A stretch of DNA of 64,000 bases from CALBPI01 sp038533155 (GCA_038533155.1 JBCAZH010000011.1:1-64000); one strand, 5' to 3'. Shown: positions 17,735-27,076, numbered from the stretch's first letter. A program made the numbers and translations. The notes: a model not told the origin generated them from the letters alone.

Positions 17735-18592
17735 CTACTCGCCCGCGACAGCGACTTCGAGGTTATCAATTAAGCGCGCCTTGCCGAGCGTCGCGGCCGC
17801 GAGGACCACCCACTCTCGATCCTCTGGTTTCGATTTCTTCAGCGTCTTCGGATCGCGAATCGTCACGTAGTCCGGCAAGAAACCAGCTTCCTCGAGCGTA
17901 GCTCTCGCCTCAACTCGCAGTTTTTTGTATTGCCGATCGCCGGCGCGCAACGCCTCGCCGATTCTTTGCAGCTCTTGGTAGATCATCGGCGCGACAGCGC
18001 GCTCGTCCTGAGTTAAATACTGGTTTCGAGAACTCAGAGCGAGCCCGTCGTCGGCGCGCTCGGTCGGCACCTTAACGACATGGATCGGCAAAGATAGGTC
18101 CCGCACCATATGACGAATGACCAGGACCTGTTGGTAGTCCTTCTGTCCGAATAGCGCCACATCTGGCGCGACCATTGCGAACAAACGGCACACCACACTC
18201 GCGACGCCATCAAAGTGCCCTGGCCGATGGCGTCCGTCTAAGACACTTGTGATCCCGGGCACACTGACCGTCGTGGCGCGGCGCACGCCGAACGGATACA
18301 TCGCATCCTCATCCGGCGTGAAGACCAAATTCGTGCCGACCTGCAATAGCTTCTGGCAGTCCTCGGCGAGCGTCCGTGGATATGCGCCGAAGTCTTCGCC
18401 AGCACCGAACTGGGTCGGGTTCACATAGATGCTGACAACCACACGATCAGCGGCGGTTTTGGCTTGCCGGACCAGCGACAGGTGACCTTCGTGCAGGTTG
18501 CCCATGGTCGGGACGAACGCGATGCGCTCGCCGGTGTCCCGCCAGGCTTGAAGCTGCTCCCGCAGGACCGCTACCGACTGAATGACTTCCAT
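17735..18592 (-). CDS. panC: Pantothenate synthetase
   Basis: Condenses pantoate and beta-alanine with ATP to give pantothenate, the CoA precursor. The 285-residue protein has the FVPTMGNLHEGHLSLV HIGH-like nucleotide motif (about 27-42), FGQKDYQQVLVIRHMVRD and SSRNQYLTQDER, the KMSKS-like loop. It follows panB by 21 bp. panD is not in the window. Confidence 0.97.
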   Translation of the reverse strand: MEVIQSVAVLREQLQAWRDTGERIAFVPTMGNLHEGHLSLVRQAKTAADRVVVSIYVNPTQFGAGEDFGAYPRTLAEDCQKLLQVGTNLVFTPDEDAMYPFGVRRATTVSVPGITSVLDGRHRPGHFDGVASVVCRLFAMVAPDVALFGQKDYQQVLVIRHMVRDLSLPIHVVKVPTERADDGLALSSRNQYLTQDERAVAPMIYQELQRIGEALRAGDRQYKKLRVEARATLEEAGFLPDYVTIRDPKTLKKSKPEDREWVVLAAATLGKARLIDNLEVAVAGE

Positions 18593-18613
18593 CGACTTAG
18601 CGCAAGCTCCGAC

Positions 18614-19444
18614 TTAGGAGAAGCAATGCTCGGGGGCGGGGTACGAGCGATCTCGGACCGACGCTACGTAGTTGGCTAATGCTTCGAGCGGCGAGTCCGT
18701 GCCAGGTGTGTAGTTTCGGACAAACCGTGGTGTGCGCCCCAACGTGATGCCGAGCACGTCGTACAACACCAGAATCTGACCATCGACATCGGGGCCGGCC
18801 CCAATACCGATCACGGGCACATCTATCGCGCGGGTAACAGCCGCACCGAGCTCGTTAGGGACACATTCCAGCAACACGATATCCGCCCCAACCGACTGCA
18901 GGCGCTTGGCCGACTCGACCATTTCCGCCGCCCGGTCCGGATCGCGACCTTGAACTTTAAACCCGCCGATCTTGTGCACGCTTTGCGGCTTCAGTCCAAT
19001 ATGCGCGCAGACCGGAATGTCGTGGCGTGCCAAGTGTTCAACGATTTCGAACTGCCCCTCGCCACCTTCCAACTTGATCATCATCGCGCCACCTTCCTGC
19101 ATCAGGCGTACCGCGTTCTCGAGTGCCTGTTCAGGGGACGTGTAGCTCATAAACGGCATGTCGACCATCAAGAACGCGTGATTCAAGCCACGCGCCACCG
19201 TCTTCGAGTGGTAGACCATGTGGTCCACGGTCACTGGGACTGTCGTGTCGTGCCCTTGAATCACCATCCCCAAGGAATCGCCCACGAGCACGACGTCGAC
19301 GCCTGAGCGATCCACCAACTGCGCGAAACTCGCATCATATGCCGTCAAACAGGCGATCGGCTTCCCGCTCTGTTTCATCTTCTGCAAGGTCGCTACGTTG
19401 ACCGGCGGGCGATCCATGTCGCGTTGTTCAAGCTGTGTATACAT
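18614..19444 (-). CDS. panB: 3-methyl-2-oxobutanoate hydroxymethyltransferase
   Basis: Makes ketopantoate from alpha-ketoisovalerate and methylenetetrahydrofolate, the first committed step to pantothenate. The 276-residue TIM-barrel has CLTAYDASFAQLVD, VGDSLGMVIQGHDTT, GGAMMIKLEGG and the PVIGIGAG phosphate loop. ATG at 19444 is 7 bases after a TATTAT box with no Shine-Dalgarno, so it may have its own leaderless transcript inside the pcnB operon; ATG 19417 (MDRPPVN) is a possible shorter start. Confidence 0.97.
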   Translation of the reverse strand: MYTQLEQRDMDRPPVNVATLQKMKQSGKPIACLTAYDASFAQLVDRSGVDVVLVGDSLGMVIQGHDTTVPVTVDHMVYHSKTVARGLNHAFLMVDMPFMSYTSPEQALENAVRLMQEGGAMMIKLEGGEGQFEIVEHLARHDIPVCAHIGLKPQSVHKIGGFKVQGRDPDRAAEMVESAKRLQSVGADIVLLECVPNELGAAVTRAIDVPVIGIGAGPDVDGQILVLYDVLGITLGRTPRFVRNYTPGTDSPLEALANYVASVRDRSYPAPEHCFS

Positions 19445-19457
19445 GGCGCGAATAATA
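19445..19457 (-). promoter_or_regulatory. -10-like TATTAT, 7 bases before the panB ATG
   Basis: Minus-strand TATTAT at 19452-19457 (five of six consensus positions) lies in the 15-bp gap after the kinase gene. Confidence 0.4.
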
Positions 19458-19459
19458 GC

Positions 19460-20125
19460 TCAAGCGATGTTGGCTGTAACTGGATTGAAGAAACGACGCC
19501 CCCGCGGGCGAGACCGAACCTCGTCAAGCAGCGCGGCGAAGTCTTGCTCGTTAAACACTGGATCAAACGTCGTCGTATTGACGATCAGAAGCGGCGAAGT
19601 GTCGTAGGTATGAAAAAACCCCGCATACCCGTTGGCGACGCGCTCCAGGAACGCGAGGTCGATTTCGCGCTCCACGGGATTGCGGCGATCGGCGAGTCGG
19701 CTGCGCAAAATCTGCGCGGGGGCTTGCAGATAGATGACGAGATCCGGACGCGGCGGCTCAACCGCAACGCTCTCAAATACCTGGTTGTAGAGCGCCGCTT
19801 CTGCAGCGTCCAACGTCAGTTGCGCGAACAATCGGTCCCGATCAAACAGGAAATCCGCCACCCGCGTGCGCGAGAACAGGCTGTCCTGGCGCATGTCGTC
19901 AAGTCGTCGGACCCTCTCGAACAAAAAGAACAACTGTGATGGGAGTGCATTGCCGGGTTGGCCTTGGTAGAAGCGCTCGAGAAACGGGTTTGCGTGGCGC
20001 TCCTCCAGTACGGGCTCGGCCTCCAACGCCGCGGCGAGCCGTCTTGCCAACACGGTCTTTCCGACCCCGATTGGACCTTCGACGACCACCAGCCGCGGCG
20101 CAGTTGAATCGGTGGTATCGGTCAA
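19460..20125 (-). CDS. Deoxynucleoside kinase (dNK/dGK family)
   Basis: A 221-residue kinase that phosphorylates a deoxynucleoside for salvage. Seen: P-loop VEGPIGVGKT, EERHANPFLERFYQ, the DFLFDRDRLFAQ segment with the DR(S/D) motif, and the lid DRRNPVEREID. Exact base specificity is unclear. The TTG start overlaps the folK stop (TTGA) with GGAGGAG 8 bases upstream, which fixes the start. It is placed inside the folK-panB series, where many gammaproteobacteria have no gene or keep this kinase. Confidence 0.9.
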   Translation of the reverse strand: MTDTTDSTAPRLVVVEGPIGVGKTVLARRLAAALEAEPVLEERHANPFLERFYQGQPGNALPSQLFFLFERVRRLDDMRQDSLFSRTRVADFLFDRDRLFAQLTLDAAEAALYNQVFESVAVEPPRPDLVIYLQAPAQILRSRLADRRNPVEREIDLAFLERVANGYAGFFHTYDTSPLLIVNTTTFDPVFNEQDFAALLDEVRSRPRGRRFFNPVTANIA

Positions 20126-20652
20126 ACCGGTGTCTCCTCCTCTCGCCAACGGCACATCCCGTCCCTTCCCAACGCGTCCGCATGGGCCTGGACAGATCGT
20201 CCGTCCTGCAACACAACATCAGGGGCAATCTCTGCCCAGGGCACCATAACGAAAGCACGCTCGATAGCATGCGGATGCGGCAAAGTCAGTACCTCATCCT
20301 GACACGACTGACCCACCACATGAAGTACATCGAGGTCGATCACGCGAGCGCCCCAGCGTTGTCCGTCCCGACGTCGACCCTGGGCGCGCTCAATACCGAG
20401 CAATCGCTGAAGCAGCGCTTTGGGCTTGAGATGCATCAGAAGTCCTACCACAGCGTTGCAGTAGTCGGGCTGATCCTGGGGACCTACCGGCAAAGTGCGC
20501 CACAAACTTGAGACCGCTGTCACGCGGCAGTCGGGAGACTCACTGAGTCGGTCGATTGAATCGCTGACCTGGCGCGGCGGATCATCGAGATTGCTGCCAA
20601 CCCCAACATAGACACACGACCAGCGGTCGCGGCGCGGTGTCAGCTTGCTCAA
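20122..20652 (-). CDS. folK: 2-amino-4-hydroxy-6-hydroxymethyldihydropteridine pyrophosphokinase
   Basis: Transfers pyrophosphate to the pterin in folate synthesis. It has 176 residues: YVGVGSNLDDPPRQV at the N-terminus, PQDQPDYCNAVVGL, and the RRDGQRWGARVIDLDVL motif with the two metal-binding Asp residues, then LPHPHAIERAFVM. The start is TTG overlapping the pcnB stop (TTGA); no convincing Shine-Dalgarno, so coupling to pcnB translation is likely. Confidence 0.95.
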   Translation of the reverse strand: MSKLTPRRDRWSCVYVGVGSNLDDPPRQVSDSIDRLSESPDCRVTAVSSLWRTLPVGPQDQPDYCNAVVGLLMHLKPKALLQRLLGIERAQGRRRDGQRWGARVIDLDVLHVVGQSCQDEVLTLPHPHAIERAFVMVPWAEIAPDVVLQDGRSVQAHADALGRDGMCRWREEETPV

Positions 20653-21995
20653 GAGGGTGCGTTTTGGTTCGTTTTGGGTTTCCGGCGTCGACGACGACGG
20701 CGCTTTTTCGCCGGCTTGTCGCCGCGGCTCTCCGACCGCAACCCAAAAGCTTCCTCTCGCGCAGGCTTATCCATTTCCTGCACATCTGTCCAAAATTTGG
20801 CAATCCGCTCATCTACCTCACCGATCTCTGCGCGTAGAAGCATGAAATCATAAGCGGCGCGGAAGCGGCGATGATCGATAAAACCCATGGAACGTCCGCC
20901 GCGCATACGCTCGAATCGCGGCTGGAGCGTCAGCATTTCGCGAAGCGGGACAGTGAACCTGCGCGGGATAGAAATGATCGCCTGTTGCTTTGACAAGCAC
21001 TCGTAGGTCGCGAGCCCCAATGCCTGCGTCGGCGTCATTCCATCGTCCTCGCGCAGCGCTCGTGCTCTCGCCTTAATCGGCCACCACAAAAAAACGGCGA
21101 TCAAAAACATCGGTGTTACCGGACGCTGATTCGCCACACGCTGGTCCGTGTTTCTTAGCGCAAGCCCAATAAACCGCTCAAACAACTCACCGTCCGGCGC
21201 AGAAAGCCCCTTCGATGCATCCGGAAACAACACACGGAACACCTGGTACTCGCGGAGTTTCTCGTAGCTGCGTTCCGCAAAACCCGCTTGAAACAACTTC
21301 AGAAACTCATCGAACAACCGTGCGGCTGGCACATCCTTCAAAAGCCCACGATGTTTGTCCATGGCTCGGCGGAGTTCGACGTCCGGCTCGAAATCGAGCT
21401 TTGCGGCGAACCGCGCTGCTCGTAGCGTTCGCACTGGGTCTTCGCGCAATCGCGTTGAAGGGTCACCAATCAACCGTAGACGCTTCTGGGCGATGTCTTC
21501 CACACCACCGGTGTAGTCCCAGACTGAGAAGTCAGCGATGTTGTAATACAGCGCATTGACGGAAAAATCGCGGCGCCAGACATCCTCATCGATAGAGCCG
21601 TAGGCATTGTCGCGCACCAACCGACCTTTATCGTTCGCCGTCGTGCGTTCGTCGTCATTGCTGTCACTGGCGTCGGCACGAAACGTTGCGACTTCGATGA
21701 TTTCCCGACCGAATCGTACGTGCACGAGGCGAAAACGTCGGCCGATGATTCTCGAGCTTCGGAACAGCTCGCGGACCGACTCTGGTTCCGCATCGGTGGC
21801 GACGTCGAAGTCTTTCGGTCGCCCCCCCAGCAGCAAATCCCGCACAGCGCCACCGACAAGAAATGCCTGATAGCCCGCGTCGTGCAGTGTGTACAGCACC
21901 TTCAGCGCTGCCTTGGAGATGTGCTTTCGCGAAACGGAATGCTCCGGACGTGGGATAACAACCGGAGCGGCTCCCTTCGAGGCGGGAGAAGTCAA
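20649..21995 (-). CDS. pcnB: Poly(A) polymerase I
   Basis: Adds 3' poly(A) tails that mark RNAs for decay. It has 448 residues: the nucleotidyltransferase head with LVGGAVRDLLLGGRPKDFDVATDA (catalytic Asp pair), RRDFSVNALYYN, RLIGDPSTRLREDPVR, then the neck/body and a very basic C-terminal tail (KPAKKRRRRRRRKPK) for RNA binding. The start is TTG at 21995 with a weak AAGG upstream. It leads the pcnB-folK-dNK-panB-panC series. Confidence 0.95.
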   Translation of the reverse strand: MTSPASKGAAPVVIPRPEHSVSRKHISKAALKVLYTLHDAGYQAFLVGGAVRDLLLGGRPKDFDVATDAEPESVRELFRSSRIIGRRFRLVHVRFGREIIEVATFRADASDSNDDERTTANDKGRLVRDNAYGSIDEDVWRRDFSVNALYYNIADFSVWDYTGGVEDIAQKRLRLIGDPSTRLREDPVRTLRAARFAAKLDFEPDVELRRAMDKHRGLLKDVPAARLFDEFLKLFQAGFAERSYEKLREYQVFRVLFPDASKGLSAPDGELFERFIGLALRNTDQRVANQRPVTPMFLIAVFLWWPIKARARALREDDGMTPTQALGLATYECLSKQQAIISIPRRFTVPLREMLTLQPRFERMRGGRSMGFIDHRRFRAAYDFMLLRAEIGEVDERIAKFWTDVQEMDKPAREEAFGLRSESRGDKPAKKRRRRRRRKPKTNQNAPS

Positions 21996-22126
21996 AGTAT
22001 TCGGACCTTGGTCAAAATAAAAGCCGGATGATACCAGAATGTCGAGAGTTTCCTTGGACGGCGGCCTGGGATGCGTTGTGGCCGCGGTGTACCATTGCGT
22101 CCCCTCTCGTTGCCGGTGCGTGACTG

Positions 22127-22579
22127 TTGCCCACGACCATTCCTGAATCTGCGACGTTGCCGGGCGCGCTGCGCCGCATTGGCGCGTTGGTCTATGACCT
22201 GCTCGCGGTCACCGCGATTGCCATGATTGGAAGTTTGCCTCCAGTCGTCATCAACGGCGTCGGATTTACTAAAGACGACGGATTGATCTATCTGCTCTAT
22301 CTCAGTTACGTGCTGTTACTCGCGATCGCCTACTTCGTCATTTCCTGGCGAGTCAAGCATTGCACCATCGGCATGAAAGCGTGGCGCTTAGAGCTCGTGA
22401 ATCTGCAAGACGGGCCATTTTCTTGGCGACAACTGGTCACTCGAGCGGTGATGGGTATCGTCGCCTGGCTACCACTGGGTATCGGCGTGTGGTGGCAATA
22501 CACAGCGTCGAACAAACGCACTTGGCATGACCTTGCATCGAACACCCGCGTCGTCGTTCTCAAAAAACGCAAACGCTAG
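22127..22579 (+). CDS. RDD family membrane protein
   Basis: A 150-residue protein with three hydrophobic segments (about 20-40, 52-75 and 100-125) and the RDD hallmark residues: Arg in ALRRIGALVYDLLAV, the Asp following it, and the C-terminal TWHDLASNTRVV. RDD proteins are small inner-membrane proteins, some linked to ion exchange; function here is unknown. The start is TTG at 22127. It diverges from pcnB (131 bp) and its end overlaps lptG by 4 bp. Confidence 0.85.
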   Translation: MPTTIPESATLPGALRRIGALVYDLLAVTAIAMIGSLPPVVINGVGFTKDDGLIYLLYLSYVLLLAIAYFVISWRVKHCTIGMKAWRLELVNLQDGPFSWRQLVTRAVMGIVAWLPLGIGVWWQYTASNKRTWHDLASNTRVVVLKKRKR

Positions 22580-23640
22580 CGCACCCTTCGTACTGCGATG
22601 ATCGTCGCTACAAACAACAACATGGCCGGCGCCAACCCGACAATGGCAGGACTCAGTTGATACACCTGACCGCTACTCGACAATGTCCGGCTGATGAGAA
22701 AATAGGCAAGCCCGATCAGGACGCCGAGCAATAGTCGGGCACCGGCCCCACTCCTTCGCAGCGAACCGAACACGAAACCCAGAGCGAGGACAGGCATCAA
22801 GACAACCGCGATCGAATCACCTACCCGTCGCCATAGCTCGGTCGCGTAGCCGCGAGTATCGAGACCGTTGTTGTTCAGGTAACCGAGATAGGCGAGTAGT
22901 CCGCTCATCGACAGACTTCTCGGCCTCAACGCCGCAATACCGAGTAACTCGGCATCGATATTGAACACTTGCAATTGGCGCTCTTTGCTTTCCGCCTGCA
23001 CGCTGTAACCGTCAAATCGCGTCTGCGCAAAGTCTTGTAGGACCCATCCCTCACTATCCGCGAGGTCCGCTTGCGTTGCGCGGCCAATCGACAGCAATCG
23101 CTGATCATCCCCAACTTCAAACACGAATACGCCGCCAAAACTCAGCTGACCATCATTCGTTTCAACGTTGAAGACAGTATCCCCGTCGCGCACCCAGGTG
23201 TTTTGTGTACCGGCAAGCTGAGAGTCAGTGCGAGCCGCCGATCGGTACTTTCTTGCGAACTGATCCATTGGCGGCGCGAGGTATTCGGCGACGATGGCAC
23301 CACCGATCGACAGTACTAATCCCGTGAGCACCACAGCGCCGGCCAATCGCCACGCGGAGATACCCGCGGCGCGCATAGCGATCAACTCGCTATTGCCTGC
23401 CAAAGCACCGAGGCCAAGAAGCGCCCCAAGCAGACTGGCGACGGGGAGCATATCGACCGCCAGCAGCGGCATACGCAACGTCGTGTAGAGCAACGCGCCG
23501 ACCGTGGTGTAGGTGCCCGTGCCGGTATCGTCCATTTGGCCAACAAATTCGATGAACCCGGCTAACGCCAACAGCACGAGCAACGTCAAACCTGTCCCGC
23601 CGACAACAGTGCGCATCAGATAGCCTGCCAAAAGCTTCAC
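22576..23640 (-). CDS. lptG: LPS export permease LptG
   Basis: One of the two membrane subunits of the LptB2FG ABC transporter that extracts lipopolysaccharide from the inner membrane. It has 354 residues with six membrane segments, three at each end around a periplasmic beta-jellyroll (about 125-255). The GTG start overlaps the lptF stop (GTGA); upstream frame extension lies inside lptF and is not used. Paired with LptF. Confidence 0.95.
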   Translation of the reverse strand: MKLLAGYLMRTVVGGTGLTLLVLLALAGFIEFVGQMDDTGTGTYTTVGALLYTTLRMPLLAVDMLPVASLLGALLGLGALAGNSELIAMRAAGISAWRLAGAVVLTGLVLSIGGAIVAEYLAPPMDQFARKYRSAARTDSQLAGTQNTWVRDGDTVFNVETNDGQLSFGGVFVFEVGDDQRLLSIGRATQADLADSEGWVLQDFAQTRFDGYSVQAESKERQLQVFNIDAELLGIAALRPRSLSMSGLLAYLGYLNNNGLDTRGYATELWRRVGDSIAVVLMPVLALGFVFGSLRRSGAGARLLLGVLIGLAYFLISRTLSSSGQVYQLSPAIVGLAPAMLLFVATIIAVRRVR

Positions 23641-24731
23641 GCGGCGCTCCGCAGACGGAAAATTCGACGGAACCAACCGTACTGGCCGCCCATCATGATC
23701 AGCGCAACGAACAACATGATCGCGTGGATGAACCACATGCCCATCTCCCTCGGCACACTATCTCGCTCGACCCAGACCTTCCCTGCGCCCATCAGATTGA
23801 AATAGATGATGAACACGAGGACACCGACGGCGAGCTTACCGTAGCGACCCTGGCGCGGTTGGCTGCGCGACAATGGAACAGCGAGAATCGCGAGCACGAG
23901 TGTTGCTATCGGGATGCTGATTCGCCATTGCAACTCGGCTCGTGCGAGATTGTCATCGTTGCCGATCAATTGGGACAACGGCTGCGCCTCCGGGTCAAGC
24001 TCCAGCGCCTCCGGTGCCGGCAATGTGAATGGCAGTCCGTATTCTCCGAACGCGATAATCTCGAACACCCGCTCTCCAGGTTTACCGAGATAGCGCCAAC
24101 CGTTGTTCAGCACGATCACGCTGGAATCGACGCCCTCTGCTTGGCGCTGAGTACCTGTGCGAGCAAGGACAACTTCGACGCGCGCCTCATCCCGGCGTTG
24201 CAAAAACACGTCGCGCAGCACGCCGTCCTCTGTCACCTCGCTGGCGAACACCACGCCAGCGCCACCGTCGAACGATACAAATCGACCTGGCTCAAGTGCA
24301 GTCAGATCTAACTGTCGCTCGGTCTGGGCGCCGATCTCCTCGATCTTCCGAAGCGAATCTGGGGCGACGACCAACGCGAGCCAGGCGACGAAGGTGGCAA
24401 GAGGAAAAGCCAGCCACGCAAGCGGACGAATCACGCCACCCGGCCCGATTCTGCAAGCGAGCATCGCCGGCAACTCACTGTCGCTGTAGAGCCGCGCCAA
24501 AGCCAACATGATCGCCAAGAACAGCCCGAACGGGATGATGATCGTCATGTACTGAAGGGCCGTCAGGCCAATAACATCGAACACCGCGTCCTTTGCGACC
24601 TTGTCTTTCGCCGCATCGCCTAGGACCCTCGCCACTTGGTTGGCGAGCAGAATAAGCAGCAATACACCCGAAACGCTCACCCAGGTCTGGGCGGTTTCTC
24701 GGAAGATGTATCGATCCAGAATACGCAGCAT
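23637..24731 (-). CDS. lptF: LPS export permease LptF
   Basis: Partner of LptG in the LptB2FG transporter. It has 364 residues starting MLRILDRYIFRETAQTW, the family N-terminus, with six membrane segments and a periplasmic beta-jellyroll domain (about 120-250). ATG at 24731 is preferred over an upstream in-frame extension. It diverges from pepA by 96 bp, the classical gammaproteobacterial arrangement. Confidence 0.95.
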   Translation of the reverse strand: MLRILDRYIFRETAQTWVSVSGVLLLILLANQVARVLGDAAKDKVAKDAVFDVIGLTALQYMTIIIPFGLFLAIMLALARLYSDSELPAMLACRIGPGGVIRPLAWLAFPLATFVAWLALVVAPDSLRKIEEIGAQTERQLDLTALEPGRFVSFDGGAGVVFASEVTEDGVLRDVFLQRRDEARVEVVLARTGTQRQAEGVDSSVIVLNNGWRYLGKPGERVFEIIAFGEYGLPFTLPAPEALELDPEAQPLSQLIGNDDNLARAELQWRISIPIATLVLAILAVPLSRSQPRQGRYGKLAVGVLVFIIYFNLMGAGKVWVERDSVPREMGMWFIHAIMLFVALIMMGGQYGWFRRIFRLRSAA

Positions 24732-24798
24732 AGTATGATGCTCGGCGCCTTGGCGGGCAGTTGATGCGATGGTATCAGGCACCGTCCAATCGCGCCCG

Positions 24799-24804
24799 TA
24801 TACA
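24799..24804 (+). promoter_or_regulatory. -10-like TATACA before pepA
   Basis: TATACA matches five of six consensus positions and predicts a start near 24811, leaving a short leader with CAGGAG before the pepA ATG. No convincing -35 box is seen. Confidence 0.35.
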
Positions 24805-24827
24805 GATCAGCAGGAGCAACCCTAGAC

Positions 24828-26318
24828 ATGAAGTTTTTCGCTACCTCGGCAAATGCCACGAAACGATCTGCCGACTGCCTCATCGTGGGTGTCTACGACA
24901 AGAAAGAACTCAGCGACGCCGCAGCGGCAATTGACTCGGCATCCGGCGGAATTTTGAGCGCCATGCTCGGCGATGGCGATATCTCATGCGCTCTGGGTTC
25001 CACTCACTTGTTGTCGGGACTGAAGGGTGTGAAAGCGCCAAGGGTTGTAGTCGTAGGACTCGGCCGGCGAACCGACTTTGATCGCCGCGCCTACGCGAAA
25101 GCGATGGCCGCTGCGTTGACCCGCGTCGGGTCAACCGCCGCGAAAGATGCGATCAGCTACTTGTCCGCTGAGGATGTCGTGGGTTGCGACACCTATTACC
25201 GCGGCAGATTGGCGGCCCAAGCGCTGGGAGATCATATCTACCGCTTCAACGACTTCAAGAGCAAAGGCAAGCGACCGCCGGCACGCCTGAAGCGACTGGG
25301 CCTTGGCGGCAACGGTCGCGCCTCACACGCATCTTTGGAGCTCGGCGCCACGCACGGCGCTGGCATTGCGACGGGCATGGACCTGACGCGGGACCTCGGC
25401 AATACACCAGCGAATGTGTGCCATCCCACGTATCTCGCGGAAACGGCCAAACAGCTTGCGGAAAAACACAGCAAACTGACGGTCAAGGTGCTCGAGGAAG
25501 CTCAGATGCGTCGACTGGGCATGAACTCGTTGTTATCCGTCGGCCACGGCTCTGAGCAACCATCAAAGTTGATTCAGATGGACTATCGGGGCGGAAAAAA
25601 AGGCGACGCGCCGATTGTGCTGGTCGGCAAAGGCATCACCTTCGACACCGGCGGGATCTCGTTGAAACCGGGTCCGATGATGGATGAAATGAAGTACGAC
25701 ATGGGCGGCGCTGCCGCGGTCATGGGCGCGATGGCAGCCGTGGTCGCGATGAAGCTTCCGATCAACCTGATGGTCATCGTACCCAGCGCAGAGAACATGC
25801 CGAGCGGCCGAGCGACGCGTCCGGGCGATATCGTCAAGAGCTTGTCCGGACAGACGATTGAGATCCTGAATACAGATGCAGAGGGCCGACTGATTCTTTG
25901 CGACGCGTTGACCTACTCGCAGCGTTTCAAGCCAAGCACTGTAATCGACGTTGCAACGCTAACTGGAGCATGCGTGATCGCGTTGGGCCACCATCGTTCC
26001 GGATTGATGACACACGATGAGTCATTGGCCGATCAGCTGATGGCTGCCGGCGAGCGCGCGGTCGACCGGGCGTGGCGTCTGCCGCTCGATCAGGAGTATA
26101 CCGATCAGCTGAAGAGCAACTTTGCGGATTATGCGAATATCGGCGGGCGAGAAGGTGGGGCGATTACTGCCGGCGCTTTTCTATCCCAGTTCACTAAAGG
26201 CATGCGTTGGGCGCACCTCGATATCGCAGGCACTGCGTGGCGTGGTGGCGCGAAAAAAGGCTCCACCGGCCGGCCGGTACCACTGCTGGTGGACTTTCTC
26301 ATCGAGCAATCGCATTGA
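24828..26318 (+). CDS. pepA: Leucyl aminopeptidase PepA
   Basis: Hexameric two-metal aminopeptidase of family M17, in the cytoplasm; in E. coli also a DNA-binding accessory factor. The 496-residue protein has the N-terminal macro-like domain (about 1-160) and the catalytic domain with GKGITFDTGGISLKPG and NTDAEGRLILCDAL, holding the metal ligands and catalytic Arg/Lys. CAGGAG precedes the ATG. holC follows 3 bp later. Confidence 0.97.
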   Translation: MKFFATSANATKRSADCLIVGVYDKKELSDAAAAIDSASGGILSAMLGDGDISCALGSTHLLSGLKGVKAPRVVVVGLGRRTDFDRRAYAKAMAAALTRVGSTAAKDAISYLSAEDVVGCDTYYRGRLAAQALGDHIYRFNDFKSKGKRPPARLKRLGLGGNGRASHASLELGATHGAGIATGMDLTRDLGNTPANVCHPTYLAETAKQLAEKHSKLTVKVLEEAQMRRLGMNSLLSVGHGSEQPSKLIQMDYRGGKKGDAPIVLVGKGITFDTGGISLKPGPMMDEMKYDMGGAAAVMGAMAAVVAMKLPINLMVIVPSAENMPSGRATRPGDIVKSLSGQTIEILNTDAEGRLILCDALTYSQRFKPSTVIDVATLTGACVIALGHHRSGLMTHDESLADQLMAAGERAVDRAWRLPLDQEYTDQLKSNFADYANIGGREGGAITAGAFLSQFTKGMRWAHLDIAGTAWRGGAKKGSTGRPVPLLVDFLIEQSH

Positions 26319-26321
26319 CCC

Positions 26322-26741
26322 ATGGCGAAAGTCGACTTCTATATTCTGAAACAGTCTGACCCGTCTGCACGCACGCAGTTCAGTTGTCGACTCGCGAGCA
26401 AAGTCTACGCACTGGAGCACAAGGTGCACGTGCGTACTGAGTCCGATCAGGATGCAGAAGCACTCGATCAGCTGATGTGGACTTTTGATGACGCCGCGTT
26501 TGTTCCGCACGAGATCTGGCGAGGCGGTGCTCGCGAAGCGCCGGTGACGATAGCAAGCGCAGATGTGCCGCCGCCGTCCGATACAGAGGTTGTCATCAAC
26601 CTGGCCAATTCCACACCGGCGCAAGGCGCGTGGAGAATCGCCGAAATTTTGGACGCCGATCCCGAGACCCGAGCGGCCGGCCGACAACGCTTCGCCGGTT
26701 ATCGTGACGCCGGTCATGAACTAGACACGCATAAGATCTAG
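26322..26741 (+). CDS. holC: DNA polymerase III chi subunit
   Basis: Links the clamp loader to single-strand binding protein. The 139-residue sequence begins with the family pattern KVDFYILKQSDPSARTQFSCRLASKVYALEHKV and contains the conserved LDQLMWTFDDAAFVPHEIW segment. It lies between pepA and valS as in most gammaproteobacteria. Regular length and no Shine-Dalgarno; likely translated by coupling to pepA 3 bp upstream. Confidence 0.94.
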   Translation: MAKVDFYILKQSDPSARTQFSCRLASKVYALEHKVHVRTESDQDAEALDQLMWTFDDAAFVPHEIWRGGAREAPVTIASADVPPPSDTEVVINLANSTPAQGAWRIAEILDADPETRAAGRQRFAGYRDAGHELDTHKI

Positions 26742-26744
26742 CCG
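26732..26744 (+). promoter_or_regulatory. Weak -10-like TAAGAT, 7 bases before the 99-residue protein
   Basis: TAAGAT at 26732-26737 matches four of six positions. The gene has no Shine-Dalgarno, so this may be a leaderless start, but the box lies inside holC and the call is weak. Confidence 0.2.
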
Positions 26745-27044
26745 ATGTCTGACGATGACATTCCCGTTCTCACCAGTGTCGTGCGTCGCGAGCGCCGCGC
26801 CCATCTGCCTCTGACGGAAGGTCTGCGTCACGACATCGCGCAACGAATCACAACTCAAGTTGAAGCCCTATTCGAATCGATGATCGATCGCGCGACAGAT
26901 CGTTTGCGCGGTCAACTCCGTGACGAATCGAAAGCGATCCTCGCCGAGCTCATCGAAGCGGCCATAGAAGATGAGGTCAAACGACGGCGGGAAAACCCGG
27001 CCGATGGGGTGCCTCACGATCCCTCCGAGGACCACGACGGCTAG
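26745..27044 (+). CDS. Small helical protein between holC and valS, function unknown
   Basis: A 99-residue acidic protein that I do not recognise. The N-terminus reads MSDDDIPVLTSVVRRERR; a long amphipathic helix region (about 30-85) with repeated Ile/Leu and Arg/Glu follows, possibly a coiled coil; the C-terminus is polar (DGVPHDPSEDHDG). The IPVLT...V start resembles short proteins found beside holC in several proteobacteria. The operon position between a DNA polymerase subunit and a tRNA synthetase suggests a housekeeping role. It starts 3 bp after holC and ends 32 bp before valS. Confidence 0.7.
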   Translation: MSDDDIPVLTSVVRRERRAHLPLTEGLRHDIAQRITTQVEALFESMIDRATDRLRGQLRDESKAILAELIEAAIEDEVKRRRENPADGVPHDPSEDHDG

Positions 27045-27064
27045 CCGAACTCTGCCCTAGCGAA

Positions 27065-27076
27065 TACACTCGCCGG
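27065..27076 (+). promoter_or_regulatory. -10-like TACACT, 6 bases before the valS ATG
   Basis: TACACT at 27065-27070 matches four of six consensus positions, in the 32-bp gap after the small gene. No Shine-Dalgarno precedes valS. Confidence 0.35.

Noticed and set aside
23724..24311. 195-residue plus-strand frame inside lptF
   Set aside because: Shadow frame; lptF is clear on the minus strand.
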